DNA of 64,000 nucleotides from Marinobacter gelidimuriae (GTDB lineage: Bacteria; Pseudomonadota; Gammaproteobacteria; Pseudomonadales; Oleiphilaceae): NCBI RefSeq assembly GCF_000372805.1, contig NZ_KB889872.1:1-64000 (forward strand), read 5' to 3'. The first letter of the stretch is position 1, and each line of letters opens with the position of its first letter. Shown here one piece after another: positions 9,303-20,544 of this stretch. The notes under the pieces were generated by a model. That model worked only from the letters and a program-made list of their open reading frames with translations. It ran no database searches and was not told where the DNA came from. Made by a program: the position numbers and the translations under genes.

Positions 9303-10106
9303 AACTCGCCCTCAACAATGTTATGTCCTCAACAACCTGAAGATCTCGCGCTACCAATCGACTCCAGGGAGTTGAGATATCAAATGTCAGTGCCCTTAGA
9401 GCCATCAACGCTCGTAATCGCGCCAGGGAGGTGCCGGCTTCCAGCGAATAGGACCGGTCAATCAACATTCCGATATCCGGGAGCTTGGTATTGGGGTTAG
9501 CTTCCAGAGAGTCGACGTAGACGGGAAGGCTGTTAAACAGTATCTCCAGACTCTCACTTTGGACTCTGGCGGAATAAAGAATGTCCAGATTTTTCACCAC
9601 GGTTTTGGGGATCTGCTTTTCAGTGAGTAGATACCAGGAAATGCCCTTCTTTTCCAATAGCGGCGCTCAAGCTCCAGCTTTTCGACAGTTCGTGGGTCTT
9701 TAAGATCAGAGGAATCTTTAACCTGAATAGCCAATCGCTCAGGCCCGGACGGCGCGAAGAGATCAACAACAAAATCGGAGGACATGATCTTTGTATACCC
9801 GCCCACTTCAGGGTGCCGAATGTTGGCTTCTTCAGCAAGAATCAGAGTGTCTTCTAAACGGAGGGGGAATTGCTCGCGGATGTCAGTGACGGCTGGATTC
9901 CACTCCAGCAAAAGAAAGGCCGCCAGTTCCATGTCAGAGAGAAGGTGATGAGTCCGTTGCGTAAGATGGCCCATCACCCGATGTGAACGGCCTCGGGAAG
10001 ATAGATCTCTGACAGTGAGCCAGGGGTGGTAGTCCTTGCCGTTCCCGCTGCCTCTTCCTTCTTTGATCCACTTCTGGACACGTTTTTCGAGCTTGTAATC
10101 GGTCAT
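9286..10106 (-). pseudogene. tnsA: tnsA with single-base frameshift (TnsA endonuclease)
   Basis: TnsA is the restriction-enzyme-like nuclease that cuts the 5' ends of Tn7. The first frame (10106-9594) has the nuclease core with E60 (LLSDMELAAF), D111 (SSDFVVDLF) and QVK at 128-130, in the order of Tn7 TnsA. After ERRYWK the frame changes and ends out of register. The C-terminal TnsC-binding part continues in the -1 frame (ISWYLLTEKQIPKTVVKN) down to 9286. The shift maps to a run of four A (minus strand; T at 9650-9653). One more A would restore a single frame of about 273 codons. This can be a real mutation or a sequencing error in a homopolymer. No canonical slippery heptamer is seen. Confidence 0.85.
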
Positions 10107-10155
10107 TCCCTAGATTCCTGGAAAGAATGACCTGACTTTGCCACAACGTTCGTGA

Positions 10156-10221
10156 GTTACCAACTTTATTACAAAGTTACCAACTCTTTTAAGTTGTTAC
10201 CAACTTTATTATGATCCCACA
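10156..10221 (-). repeat. Tn7-like right end with three TnsB-type binding sites
   Basis: Three copies of GTTACCAACTTTATT lie exactly 20 bp apart at 10156-10170, 10176-10190 (degenerate, ends CTCTTTT) and 10196-10210. The outer terminus is CCACA ending at 10221. This matches the architecture of Tn7 right ends, where overlapping or evenly spaced 22-bp TnsB sites precede a TGTGG terminus. tnsA begins 50 bp inward, so the array may also repress the tns promoter. The five bases outside the end are CCGTG (10222-10226). Confidence 0.85.
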
Positions 10222-10962
10222 CCGTGGCCAACATGTGGAAGATCATCCTTGAGCAAGAGCACGATTATGACATCGAGCTATCCGATATCGGAAAGAGCGT
10301 TCTCTACAGTGGCCTGGCCAACGAGGACGTCGATATCTCCATGGAGATCTGGCTGCCTACCACCGATGCCTCCTTCCTCGCGCCTTACGAGGATGAAATT
10401 GATGTACACGATGTCTGGTACGAAGGCACTGCCCTGGGCTTGGTGGTGCCGAGCTACGCCGAGATCGACACCATTCCCGAGCTTGGCGAGAACGCCGAGG
10501 CGTATGAATACCAGGGTAGATCGGCCATCCTTGGCATCGGTCCCGGCTCGGCCATCGCCAGCCTGACCGACGATGCCATCGACGCCTACGAGTTGCCATT
10601 TAATCAGGTCAACAGTTCGGGCCCGGCGATGATGGCGGCGCTAGACGCGTGAGAAACCGATCGTCGTCACGCTGTGGAGCCCGCACTGGGCCTTCGCCGA
10701 GTACGACCTCAAGTACCTGGAGGACCCCGAGGGTGTCTATGGCGAGAGCGATGACATTCACTGGATGTCGCGCAAGGACTTCGCTGACGAGGATCCATGG
10801 CTCACCGCCGTGCTCAATGACTGGTACATGGACGATGACACTCTGGGTGGCCTGATGGCGGAAATCGAGCAGACCGGTGATCCGGTGGAGGGCGCCCAGA
10901 CCTGGATCGACGAGAATCGCAATCTGATCGACGAATGGGTGGCGGCTGGCGACGCTGACTGA
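10222..10962 (+). pseudogene. Truncated, frameshifted glycine betaine ABC substrate-binding protein (OpuAC type)
   Basis: The frame entering at the transposon end reads as mature OpuAC domain sequence (ANMWKIILEQEHDYDIEL, then AIGLANEDVDI-like GLANEDVDISMEIWLPTTDA, and YEGTALGLVVPSYAEI). It stops at 10652 and continues in another frame with EKPIVVTLWSPHWAFAEYDL, then WMSRKDFADEDPWL to a normal end at 10962. Thus the signal peptide and N-terminus are missing and there is one frameshift around 10650 (one extra base, or two missing). The 5' cut coincides with the Tn7-like right end, so the element may have inserted into this gene and its other half was later lost. The sequence is distinctly GC-rich and rich in Asp/Glu, suggesting a halophile-type origin different from its neighbours. 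Confidence 0.8.
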
Positions 10963-11478
10963 TCCCGCATTGAATATGATACCGGCACCCCAGAAACGTC
11001 ACGGCCTCATGTCGCTAATAAAAGGTAGCTGAAGGATTGTCGATGTTTCCGGAATATGGTCAGGCAGCCAATGGTTGGCTGCCTGACCATCCACCCCCAA
11101 TCCATACTGTCGCAAAAATTGCGAAGACCAGGTGGCTGACACGGTCTCAGAGATAGCTGTGTGGTCAACCTGGGACTGCCCACCTGGACCGAGATCTTGT
11201 AAGTAGTGGGGGCTCAAGTTCAAAGATAGTCGTGCTTTACTTAGGCGAAACCAACCCCGGCCCAGCTCTATCATCAGTCGCATCGTGATGTGAATGACAC
11301 CTTGCAGCAAGCGATGTGGATGGCCTCTAGATGTTTGATGGTCAAGGGCGAATGAATCCGAATCCGTTGTCCGATCAGGAGATCCGGGATCTGGCCCGAT
11401 CCGGCAAACCCTACGCACATGCGTTTCAGAGCATTCCCGGTGGCGAAACGCGTTAGCAATGGAAACGACCTCCTTGAC
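10963..11478 (+). other. Gene-free stretch between opuAC fragment and toxin gene
   Basis: No convincing gene. An open frame of 139 codons on the minus strand (10999-11418) has no recognisable domain, no ribosome site and an Arg/Pro/Ser-rich composition like that of an antisense frame. The only clear structure is the hairpin at 11056-11090. The stretch may be debris of an older mobile element. Confidence 0.5.
11056..11090. repeat. Perfect 15-bp inverted repeat (hairpin)
   Basis: Arms ATGGTCAGGCAGCCA (11056-11070) and its exact complement (11076-11090) flank a 5-base loop. It is not followed by a T run on either strand, so an ordinary intrinsic terminator is unlikely. It could be a transposon-related palindrome or a protein-binding site. 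Confidence 0.8.
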
Positions 11479-12012
11479 TCACGGATCACCTAGCGTCTGT
11501 GCGATGGCATCGCAGATATCAATAGGAAGCCAAAGCTTTAGGCCGCTCTCATCGATAATCTCGAAATCATCACCGCCCCGGCTAAGGTAAAACGCCTTCG
11601 CGTCATTGTCTTTTGCGTCAATCACCAAGCCGACACCCCCGACTCTTTTGGAGGTCTCTGATGCTTCTTTGATCGCAAAGGTGAGAAGGCGCTTTCCGTA
11701 GCTGGAGCCCTTGTATCGATTGTCGACGGCCATTTTTGCAAGGAGTAAGGCAGGGACAGGATTTTTCAGTTTCCGCGCAGGCTTGCACTCAACGGGTAGG
11801 TCAACGGTTGTGTAGGTTAGCGTGATGTACGCCATGATCGTGTTTGGATCGGAGGGGGCTTCTATCACGAATGTTCGGGTTATTCGCTTGTCAGATGAAG
11901 CTCTGGCGCTGTGAGCCAGGAATTCATTCAGGTCAGCATAACCGCAATCAAAAGCTTTGCGGTTATGGCGTTTCTGGATCGGCGTGAGCCTCGTTTGTTG
12001 CGTTAGTGTCAT
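11479..12012 (-). CDS. GNAT-family acetyltransferase toxin (TacT-like)
   Basis: 177 aa. It resembles the GNAT toxins that acetylate aminoacyl-tRNA and block translation. The start region KRHNRKAFDCGYADLNEFL, the acetyl-CoA binding loop in MAVDNRYKGSSYGKRLL (residues 95-110), and Tyr142 in KAFYLSRGG, the position of the catalytic Tyr, are visible. It overlaps the upstream DUF1778-type antitoxin gene by 50 bases and both are read from the promoter at 12379-12407. Such pairs are frequent in mobile elements and would favour retention of this region. The tRNA specificity cannot be read from the sequence. Confidence 0.88.
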   Translation of the reverse strand: MTLTQQTRLTPIQKRHNRKAFDCGYADLNEFLAHSARASSDKRITRTFVIEAPSDPNTIMAYITLTYTTVDLPVECKPARKLKNPVPALLLAKMAVDNRYKGSSYGKRLLTFAIKEASETSKRVGGVGLVIDAKDNDAKAFYLSRGGDDFEIIDESGLKLWLPIDICDAIAQTLGDP

Positions 12013-12298
12013 TTACGGACTCCTTGTAGTCGAGCGCATCCTGCATGAGCTTGCTCGATGGCTTCCGAGGTTTCCGATCCAAGATTTCCAGCATCCTATT
12101 TCCTGTCTCAACAGAAACCCGAATGCGGGTAATCCGATCCACCACTTCTTCAGCTTTTGAGCGGGCTGAATCAATGAGAAACTGGCTCATTGTCATCCCA
12201 GATAGCTCAGCAGCTTGCGCGATAAATTGCTGCGTTTGTGTATCCACTCGTGCGACGAGACGGGGATCTTTACCCGCCTGATTAGTCTGAGTTTTCAT
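11963..12298 (-). CDS. DUF1778 ribbon-helix-helix antitoxin (TacA-like)
   Basis: 111 aa from ATG 12298, chosen because AAGGA lies just upstream; the frame is open to 12388. Residues 11-50 (PRLVARVDTQTQQFIAQAAE, then SGMTMSQFLIDSA) form the ribbon-helix-helix DNA-binding fold of DUF1778 antitoxins, and the C-terminal tail should wrap the GNAT toxin. It is the first gene of the pair and probably represses the promoter upstream together with the toxin. The tail is longer than in TacA of Salmonella (88 aa class), with a disordered, acidic end. Confidence 0.87.
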   Translation of the reverse strand: MKTQTNQAGKDPRLVARVDTQTQQFIAQAAELSGMTMSQFLIDSARSKAEEVVDRITRIRVSVETGNRMLEILDRKPRKPSSKLMQDALDYKESVNDTNATNEAHADPETP

Positions 12299-12378
12299 TT
12301 CCTTGCTCCCGCTATTTATATGACTTCCCGACCGAGCGTTTTTTCTTAAATGGCCCTTATTGGTCAGTGTTGGAAACG

Positions 12379-12407
12379 ATGATAACAAGAGTTCTCATCT
12401 ATGTCAA
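12379..12407 (-). promoter_or_regulatory. Sigma-70 promoter of the toxin-antitoxin operon
   Basis: On the minus strand a perfect -35 TTGACA and a -10 TATCAT are separated by 17 bases. The predicted start of transcription is about 70-75 bases upstream of the antitoxin ATG. A loose inverted repeat TGTGTG...CACACA just upstream (12411-12431) may be an operator, which is an inference. Confidence 0.7.
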
Positions 12408-12531
12408 TTTGTGTGACAAAACGGCACACAGGGTTTGGGGCTGTGGACTTGAAGAGGTCCAGCCTTCGGCCTTCAACGACCAGGTGTGTTGCTCTGGTGC
12501 GTTAAATTAATTGGAAGCGCCTGCAACCTTC

Positions 12532-12663
12532 TGTGGAAGGCGCTAAAAAATAAAGTTGGTAACTTTGTCCCAGCATTACACTCCTTATCGACAGCAGATC
12601 AGTGGCTTACCCCATTAGTTACCAACTTTATTACCTTGTTACCAACTTTATTATCACGCCACA
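12532..12663 (-). mobile_element. 132-bp mini Tn7-like element (left and right ends only) at attTn7
   Basis: A left-type terminus TGTGGAAGGCG begins at 12532 with one site AATAAAGTTGGTAAC at 12549-12563. A right-type terminus ends CCACA at 12663 with two sites GTTACCAACTTTATT at 12618-12632 and 12638-12652, again 20 bp apart. The right terminus is 24 bp past the glmS stop codon, the normal Tn7 insertion position and orientation. Only about 50 bp separates the two end regions and no gene lies between. The five flanking bases differ (CCTTC left, ACCGT right), so it may be a deletion relic or two ends from different elements brought together, not a simple insertion. Confidence 0.65.
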
Positions 12664-12687
12664 ACCGTTGGCAGCTGCGATCTTTGC

Positions 12688-14520
12688 CTACTCCACCGTA
12701 ACACTCTTCGCCAGATTTCGAGGCTGGTCCACGTCAGTACCTTTCAACACGGCAACGTGATACGACAGCAACTGCAAAGGCACGGTGTAAACGATGGGCG
12801 CGGTAATCTCGTGTACCGACGGCAGTGACAACACGTGCAGGCCTTCTTCCGCTTTTACATTGGCTTGAGAGTCGGCAAACACAAACAGCTCACCGCCGCG
12901 GGCGCGGACTTCTTCAAGGTTGGACTTGAGCTTTTCCAGCATAGCGTTGTTCGGGGCGACGGTGACGACCGGCATGTCGCTGTCTACCAGCGCCAGCGGG
13001 CCATGTTTGAGCTCGCCAGCCGGATAGGCTTCGGCGTGTATGTAGGAAATTTCTTTCAGTTTCAGCGCACCTTCCAGCGCCACCGGGAACAAAGAGCCAC
13101 GGCCCAGGAACAGGCTGTGGACTTTGTCCAAAAAGGCGCCAGACAGCTCGGCGATGGCGCTGTCTAAAGCCAACACCTGTTCGACCTGTCCCGGCACCTT
13201 ATGAAGCGCCTCTACGATTTCGGCTTCGCGCTCTTCAGTCAGGCCGTTGTGGCGCGCCAACGCCAGAGTGAAAATCAGCAGCGCGGTGAGCTGGGTGGTA
13301 AAGGCTTTGGTGGAGGCCACACCAATTTCCGGCCCGGCCTGGGTCATCATCACCAAATCGGATTCGCGCACCAGCGAGCTGCCTGGCACGTTACAAATGG
13401 CCAAAGCGGCGCGAAAGCCGGCTTTTTTAGCCTGACGCAAGGCCGCCAGGGTATCAGCGGTTTCACCGGACTGGGAAATGCACAGGAACAGGGTGTCGGG
13501 CTGGATTACGTGTTTGCGATAGCGGAATTCGGACGCCACCTCCACTGAGCAGGGCACACCGGCCAGGTCTTCAATCCAGTAACGGGCCACCATGCCGGCG
13601 TGGTAACTGGTGCCACAGGCAATAATCTGCACGTGGCGCACATCCTTGAGCAGGTCTCCAGCGGACGTGCCCAGCGCTTGTTCCATCACTTTTTTGGCGG
13701 TCACCCGGCCTTCCATGGTGGCTTTGATCACCCGCGGCTGCTCAAAGATTTCCTTCAGCATGAAGTGACGATATTCGCCCTTATCAGCGGAATCGCTGCC
13801 GTGTTCAAAGCGACTCACTGTGCGTTCTACCACTTGCCCTTCGCGGTCGCGAATTTCCATGCGGTCGCGGCGAATGTCTGCCATATCGCCTTCTTCCAAA
13901 AACATGAAGCTGTCGGTTACCGGCAGCAGCGCAAGTTGGTCAGATGCGATGAAGTTCTCGCCGATGCCTACGCCAATCACCAGCGGACTGCCTTCGCGGC
14001 ACACGACCATGTGATCGGGTTCATCGGCGTGTATGACCGCCAGGGCGTAAGCGCCTCGCAGATGGCTGATCGCCTGGCTAACCGCTTGATACAGATCGCC
14101 GTTGATGCGGTATTTTTTTTCGATCAGGTGGGCGATCACTTCGGTGTCGGTTTGCGAGGTAAATTCGAAGCCTTCAGCTTTCAGTTCCTCACGCAGGTCC
14201 TGATAGTTTTCGATAATGCCGTTGTGAACGATGGCAAGTCGGTCGCCAGACATGTGTGGATGGGCATTTATCTGCGAGGGCGCACCGTGGGTGGCCCAAC
14301 GTGTATGGGCGATGCCCACAGGACCCGCCGGCGGATTGGCAGCAATAGCTTCAGCCAAAGCAGCCACTTTGCCCACTTCGCGGGCGCGATGCACCTGTGC
14401 TGCGGAGTCAATCACGGCCATACCTGCTGAATCGTAACCGCGGTATTCAAGGCGACGCAGTCCCTCAAGAAGTATGCCGTGAACGTCCCGTTCTGAAACC
14501 GCACCTACAATGCCACACAT
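12688..14520 (-). CDS. glmS: Glutamine-fructose-6-phosphate aminotransferase GlmS
   Basis: 610 aa. It converts fructose-6-phosphate and glutamine to glucosamine-6-phosphate, the first step to UDP-GlcNAc for peptidoglycan and lipid A. The start at ATG 14520 gives MCGIVGAV with the catalytic N-terminal Cys of the class-II glutamine amidotransferase; the open frame extends further upstream but would block that Cys. Two SIS sugar-isomerase domains follow ([23 protein letters not shown], then [20 protein letters not shown]). The C-terminus KSVTVE is the conserved TnsD recognition region, consistent with the Tn7-type end 24 bp downstream. glmU lies 79 bp upstream on the same strand. Confidence 0.97.
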   Translation of the reverse strand: MCGIVGAVSERDVHGILLEGLRRLEYRGYDSAGMAVIDSAAQVHRAREVGKVAALAEAIAANPPAGPVGIAHTRWATHGAPSQINAHPHMSGDRLAIVHNGIIENYQDLREELKAEGFEFTSQTDTEVIAHLIEKKYRINGDLYQAVSQAISHLRGAYALAVIHADEPDHMVVCREGSPLVIGVGIGENFIASDQLALLPVTDSFMFLEEGDMADIRRDRMEIRDREGQVVERTVSRFEHGSDSADKGEYRHFMLKEIFEQPRVIKATMEGRVTAKKVMEQALGTSAGDLLKDVRHVQIIACGTSYHAGMVARYWIEDLAGVPCSVEVASEFRYRKHVIQPDTLFLCISQSGETADTLAALRQAKKAGFRAALAICNVPGSSLVRESDLVMMTQAGPEIGVASTKAFTTQLTALLIFTLALARHNGLTEEREAEIVEALHKVPGQVEQVLALDSAIAELSGAFLDKVHSLFLGRGSLFPVALEGALKLKEISYIHAEAYPAGELKHGPLALVDSDMPVVTVAPNNAMLEKLKSNLEEVRARGGELFVFADSQANVKAEEGLHVLSLPSVHEITAPIVYTVPLQLLSYHVAVLKGTDVDQPRNLAKSVTVE

Positions 14521-14599
14521 GCTGTTTGTCCTGTTCGTCGTAAAGTTTGTCGTGAAAACGGTGAAAAAAGTTCTGGAAAGCCGTAAAAAGCAATCGTGC

Positions 14600-15964
14600 T
14601 CAGTGTTTTTTCGGCTGTTCCCAGCCGGGTATATTGCGCTGGCGCCCGCGGGCAACCGCCAGTTCTTGCTCTGCGACATCGTTGGTGATGGTCGAGCCTG
14701 CGCCAACAGTGGCACCAGCGCCAATAGTGACCGGTGCTACCAAGGCACTGTTGGAACCGATAAACACGCCATCGCCCAACACCGTCTGGAACTTGTTCAC
14801 ACCATCATAGTTGCAGGTGATGGTACCGGCACCCACGTTCACGCCAGCACCCAGCGTAGCATCGCCGATGTAGCTAAGGTGGTTAATTTTGCTGCCTTCA
14901 CCCAGGATGGTTTTCTTGGTCTCAACAAAATTACCCACTTTGGTGTTGGCCGCTAACTGTGTACCCGGCCGCAAGCGCGCAAAGGGTCCAACTTGGGCAT
15001 TTTCACCCACGCTGGCTTGCTCGATCACGCTGTGAGCGTGAATCTGCGCGCCGTCAGCTATGGTCGCATCGGTGATCACACAGCCGGGGCCAATAGACAC
15101 ATGGCTACCCAGGGTCACCTTACCAATAAACACCACGTTGACATCAATCAGCACGTCGTTACCAATGCTAAGTTCACCACGCACGTCTACCCGCGCCGGG
15201 TCCGCCAAGGTGGCTCCTTCTGTCATCAGGCGTTCGGCTTCGCGGTTTTGATACCAGCGCTCAAGCTCAGCCAACTGCACACGGTTGTTCACGCCTTGTA
15301 CTTCAAACGCATTGCTCGGTTGAGCAACGCTGACCGTCATACCTGCCTCCACCGCCATGGCGATGATATCGGTCAGGTAGTATTCACCTTGGGCGTTGCT
15401 ACTGGAAAGCTGTGGCAACCAGGTTTTCAGATGGCGAGCACTGACGGCAAGGATGCCGGTGTTCACTTCGCAAATCGCCAGCTGTTCCGCACTGGCGTCT
15501 TTTTGTTCCACGATGGCTGTTACCTGGCCTGCACTGTTGCGCAGAATACGGCCGTAGCCCTGGGGGTTATCCAGAGTGACCGTTAGCAACCCGAGGGTTT
15601 TTTCATCCAGGTTCTGAACCAGGCCTTGCAGCGTGTCCGCCGTGGTCAGCGGTACATCGCCATAAAGTACGAGCACCCGCGCATCATCCGGTAAGTCTGG
15701 CAATGCCTGGGCAACGGCATGACCGGTGCCCAGGCATTGCTCCTGCATGACCCAGCTGACGTTATGGCCCGCAGAGGCGGCTTTGACCTGTTCGGCGCCA
15801 TGACCAATCACCCCGTGAATCCCCGCCGCGCCCAAGGTTTTGGCAGTCACTATCACGTGGTGCAGCATGGATCGCCCGGCAACCTTGTGCAGCACCTTTG
15901 GCAGCGATGATTTCATCCGGGAGCCCTGGCCTGCGGCCAGAATAACAACGTGCAGCGGTAACAT
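14600..15964 (-). CDS. glmU: Bifunctional UDP-N-acetylglucosamine pyrophosphorylase / GlcN-1-P acetyltransferase
   Basis: 454 aa, catalysing the last two steps to UDP-GlcNAc. The N-terminal uridylyltransferase shows [18 protein letters not shown]; the C-terminal half is a left-handed beta helix of hexapeptide repeats with NFVETKK and [10 protein letters not shown], the acetyltransferase part. ATG 15964 is preferred by homology ([12 protein letters not shown]); another ATG at 15976 lies too close to the AAAGG ribosome site. It is followed by glmS, forming the usual glmU-glmS pair, and is separated from atpC by a strong terminator. Confidence 0.96.
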   Translation of the reverse strand: MLPLHVVILAAGQGSRMKSSLPKVLHKVAGRSMLHHVIVTAKTLGAAGIHGVIGHGAEQVKAASAGHNVSWVMQEQCLGTGHAVAQALPDLPDDARVLVLYGDVPLTTADTLQGLVQNLDEKTLGLLTVTLDNPQGYGRILRNSAGQVTAIVEQKDASAEQLAICEVNTGILAVSARHLKTWLPQLSSSNAQGEYYLTDIIAMAVEAGMTVSVAQPSNAFEVQGVNNRVQLAELERWYQNREAERLMTEGATLADPARVDVRGELSIGNDVLIDVNVVFIGKVTLGSHVSIGPGCVITDATIADGAQIHAHSVIEQASVGENAQVGPFARLRPGTQLAANTKVGNFVETKKTILGEGSKINHLSYIGDATLGAGVNVGAGTITCNYDGVNKFQTVLGDGVFIGSNSALVAPVTIGAGATVGAGSTITNDVAEQELAVARGRQRNIPGWEQPKKH

Positions 15965-16012
15965 GAGGTAACTCATCCTTTGTGGTCAGACTCTGTTTAA
16001 CAGTGATGCAGA

Positions 16013-16105
16013 TAATAAAAAAGCCGCATCCTTGCAATGGGTGCCGGCATTGCACTCACCCAATACGGTGACACAACACCCGCTACCCACGTCGGGATGC
16101 GGCTT
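16013..16105 (-). terminator. Terminator of the ATP synthase operon
   Basis: On the minus strand, arms AAGCCGCATCC (16095-16105) and GGATGCGGCTT (16021-16031) pair perfectly over 11 bp and are followed by a run of six T. The enclosed 63 bases contain a second stem TGCAAT...ATTGCA, so the structure is branched rather than a simple hairpin. Confidence 0.8.
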
Positions 16106-16132
16106 GTTCAGGGCGAGCCCTGCCGAACGCTG

Positions 16133-16555
16133 TTAACGAACGTTCTTACGCAGTTTTTGCAATGTGCGTAGCTGAGCGGCGGCTTCTGCCAGCTCGGCCG
16201 CGGCACGGTAATACTCGAACTCGCCCGTTTTATTCGCCAGTGTCGCTTCGGCGTCTTTCTGGGCCTGCAATGCTGCGGCCTCGTCGACGTCTTTCGCGCG
16301 CACCGCGGTGTCGGCCATCAGGGTGACAAGATTCGGCTGTACTTCCAGGTAGCCCCCGGACACATACAGAATTTCTTCTTCACCACCTTGCTTGATGATC
16401 CGCACAGCGCCCGGTTTGAGCGCAGACAGCAGCGGAGCATGGCCTAACTGAATGCCCAACTCACCCTCGGAGCCAGTAGCGATCAGCATCTCTACCAGAC
16501 CGGAGTAAATCTTCTTTTCAGCGCTTACGACGTCGCAATGTACAGTCATAGCCAT
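16133..16555 (-). CDS. atpC: F1 ATP synthase epsilon subunit
   Basis: 140 aa. It is the regulatory subunit of the central stalk. It shows the beta-sandwich N-terminal domain ([39 protein letters not shown]) and the helical C-terminal hairpin rich in Ala and Glu. It is the last gene of the atpIBEFHAGDC operon, 35 bp after atpD. AGAGG lies 8 bases before ATG 16555. The branched terminator follows at 16013-16105. Confidence 0.96.
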   Translation of the reverse strand: MAMTVHCDVVSAEKKIYSGLVEMLIATGSEGELGIQLGHAPLLSALKPGAVRIIKQGGEEEILYVSGGYLEVQPNLVTLMADTAVRAKDVDEAAALQAQKDAEATLANKTGEFEYYRAAAELAEAAAQLRTLQKLRKNVR

Positions 16556-16590
16556 TATCTAAACCTCTTGGGTCAGAAATTGAAAGAGAT

Positions 16591-18905
<2,315 letters not shown>

Positions 18906-18971
18906 AGGTCACTGCCCTTTCAAGTTAGACACTCATTTGGACCACAGGCCCGCCGCAGCGGGCCGGCGCTG

Positions 18972-20516
18972 TTACCAGGTTTGAGTGGTCTTGAATTTCT
19001 CCAGCGCAGCTTTCAGGCCAGCGGCAACGTCGTCATTGTAGTTGCCAGCGGAACCGATTTTCTCAAGCAGGTCTTTTTGCTCTGCACGCATCCAGTCCAA
19101 CAACTGGGTTTCAAACTCAACCACCTTGGTAACGTCTACGTCATCAAGGAAGCCTTCGTTGGCGGCGTACAGAACGGTGCCCATTTCAGCCACAGACATC
19201 GGGCTGTACTGGTTCTGCTTCATCAGCTCGGTGACGCGCTGACCGTGCTCAAGCTGCTTACGGGTGGATTCGTCGAGATCCGAGGCGAACTGGGCAAAAG
19301 CTGCCAGTTCACGGTACTGAGCCAGAGCCAGACGAATGTTACCGCCCAGTTTCTTCATGATCTTGGTTTGAGCGGCACCACCTACCCGTGATACCGAAAT
19401 ACCGGCATTCATGGCCGGACGGATACCGGAGTTGAACATGTTGGTCTCAAGGAAGATCTGGCCGTCAGTGATGGAAATTACGTTGGTCGGTACGAAGGCC
19501 GACACGTCACCCGCCTGGGTTTCAATGATCGGCAGCGCGGTCAGAGAACCGGTCTTGCCTTTCACTTCACCGTTGGTGAACTTTTCAACGTAGTCCGCAT
19601 TCACACGGGAGGCACGCTCCAGCAGACGGGAGTGCAAATAGAACACATCACCCGGATAGGCTTCACGGCCTGGCGGACGACGCAACAGCAGAGAGATCTG
19701 GCGGTAAGCAACAGCCTGCTTTGACAGGTCGTCGTACACAATCAGAGCGTCTTCGCCACGGTCACGAAAGTATTCGCCCATGGTGGTGCCGGAATACGGT
19801 GCCAAAAACTGCATGGCTGCCGGATCTGCCGCGCCTGCAGCCACCACAATGGTATGATCCATCGCGCCGTGCTCTTCCAGCTTGCGCACAATCGCAGCGA
19901 TCGACGACTGCTTCTGACCGATGGCAACGTAGATGCATTTGATGCCGGAATTCTTCTGGTTGATGATCGCGTCGATGGCAACAGCGGTCTTACCAATCTG
20001 GCGGTCACCGATGATCAGCTCGCGCTGGCCACGGCCAACCGGAACCATGGTGTCGATCGCTTTCATACCGGTTTGAATAGGCTGGTCAACCGACTGACGT
20101 TCGATAACACCCGGTGCAACCTTTTCAACCGCATCGGTCAGGGTGGTACCCAGCTCGCCCTTGCCATCAATAGGATTGCCCAGACCGTCTACAACGCGGC
20201 CCATCAATTCCGGGCCAACCGGAACTTCCAGGATACGCCCAGTGCAACGAACTTTCTGGCCTTCGGCCAGATCTTCGTAGTCACCCAGAACTACGGCGCC
20301 GACAGAGTCGCGCTCCAGGTTCAGAGCGATGCCGAATTCGCCGTTGGCGAATTCGATCATTTCGCCCGACATAACGTCGGCCAGACCGTGGATAAGCACA
20401 ATACCGTCTGCTACAGACAGGATGGTGCCTTCATTTTTTGCTTCAGAAGAGATATCGAGTTTTTCGATTCTCTTCTTGATGATGTCACTGATCTCGGATG
20501 GATTCAGTTGCTGCAT
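18972..20516 (-). CDS. atpA: F1 ATP synthase alpha subunit
   Basis: 514 aa, the non-catalytic nucleotide-binding subunit. The P-loop is [15 protein letters not shown] near residue 170, and the [17 protein letters not shown] segment contains the signature Ser and Arg finger. The N-terminus [20 protein letters not shown] contacts the delta subunit. Length equals that of E. coli (513). It follows atpH by 28 bp. Confidence 0.97.
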   Translation of the reverse strand: MQQLNPSEISDIIKKRIEKLDISSEAKNEGTILSVADGIVLIHGLADVMSGEMIEFANGEFGIALNLERDSVGAVVLGDYEDLAEGQKVRCTGRILEVPVGPELMGRVVDGLGNPIDGKGELGTTLTDAVEKVAPGVIERQSVDQPIQTGMKAIDTMVPVGRGQRELIIGDRQIGKTAVAIDAIINQKNSGIKCIYVAIGQKQSSIAAIVRKLEEHGAMDHTIVVAAGAADPAAMQFLAPYSGTTMGEYFRDRGEDALIVYDDLSKQAVAYRQISLLLRRPPGREAYPGDVFYLHSRLLERASRVNADYVEKFTNGEVKGKTGSLTALPIIETQAGDVSAFVPTNVISITDGQIFLETNMFNSGIRPAMNAGISVSRVGGAAQTKIMKKLGGNIRLALAQYRELAAFAQFASDLDESTRKQLEHGQRVTELMKQNQYSPMSVAEMGTVLYAANEGFLDDVDVTKVVEFETQLLDWMRAEQKDLLEKIGSAGNYNDDVAAGLKAALEKFKTTQTW

Positions 20517-20544
20517 GCCAATATCCTCAAACCTTATGCTGAAA

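Larger units (their letters stand above)
6081..10221 (-). mobile_element. Truncated Tn7-like transposon (tnsABC remnant with right end)
   Basis: tnsA, tnsB and tnsC lie in the normal Tn7 order, transcribed away from a right end at 10156-10221. The terminal bases on the minus strand are TGTGGGATCATAATAAAG, resembling the Tn7 terminus. tnsA has a frameshift and tnsC an internal deletion. No tnsD/tniQ or tnsE gene and no left-end motif (sites of the form AATAAAGTTGGTAAC reading rightward) are visible from 1 to 6081. The element therefore seems immobile and lacks its left part. It is near glmS, the classical attTn7, but its right end abuts an opuAC fragment rather than the glmS 3' end. The left limit given is only where transposon homology stops. 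Confidence 0.8.

Noticed and set aside
9640-9665. Programmed -1 frameshift site in tnsA
   Set aside because: The four-A run does not form a canonical X XXY YYZ slippery heptamer in the zero frame, and no downstream stem is evident; a lost base is simpler.
10156-10210. Short CRISPR-like array (three evenly spaced repeats)
   Set aside because: Spacing of 20 bp centre to centre, 5-bp gaps, a TGTGG terminus and tnsA beside it identify TnsB-type sites.
10224-10962. Two separate small genes at 10224-10652 and 10765-10962
   Set aside because: Both read as consecutive parts of one OpuAC domain in different frames, so they are one pseudogene.
10999-11418. Minus-strand ORF of 139 codons
   Set aside because: No family motif or ribosome site and it spans the perfect hairpin; kept only as gene-free stretch.
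12527-12668. Target-site duplication of the mini Tn7-like element
   Set aside because: Flanking pentamers CCTTC and ACCGT differ, so no duplication can be claimed.
13600-14430. Plus-strand ORF of 276 codons
   Set aside because: Antisense to glmS, no recognisable motif and no ribosome site.
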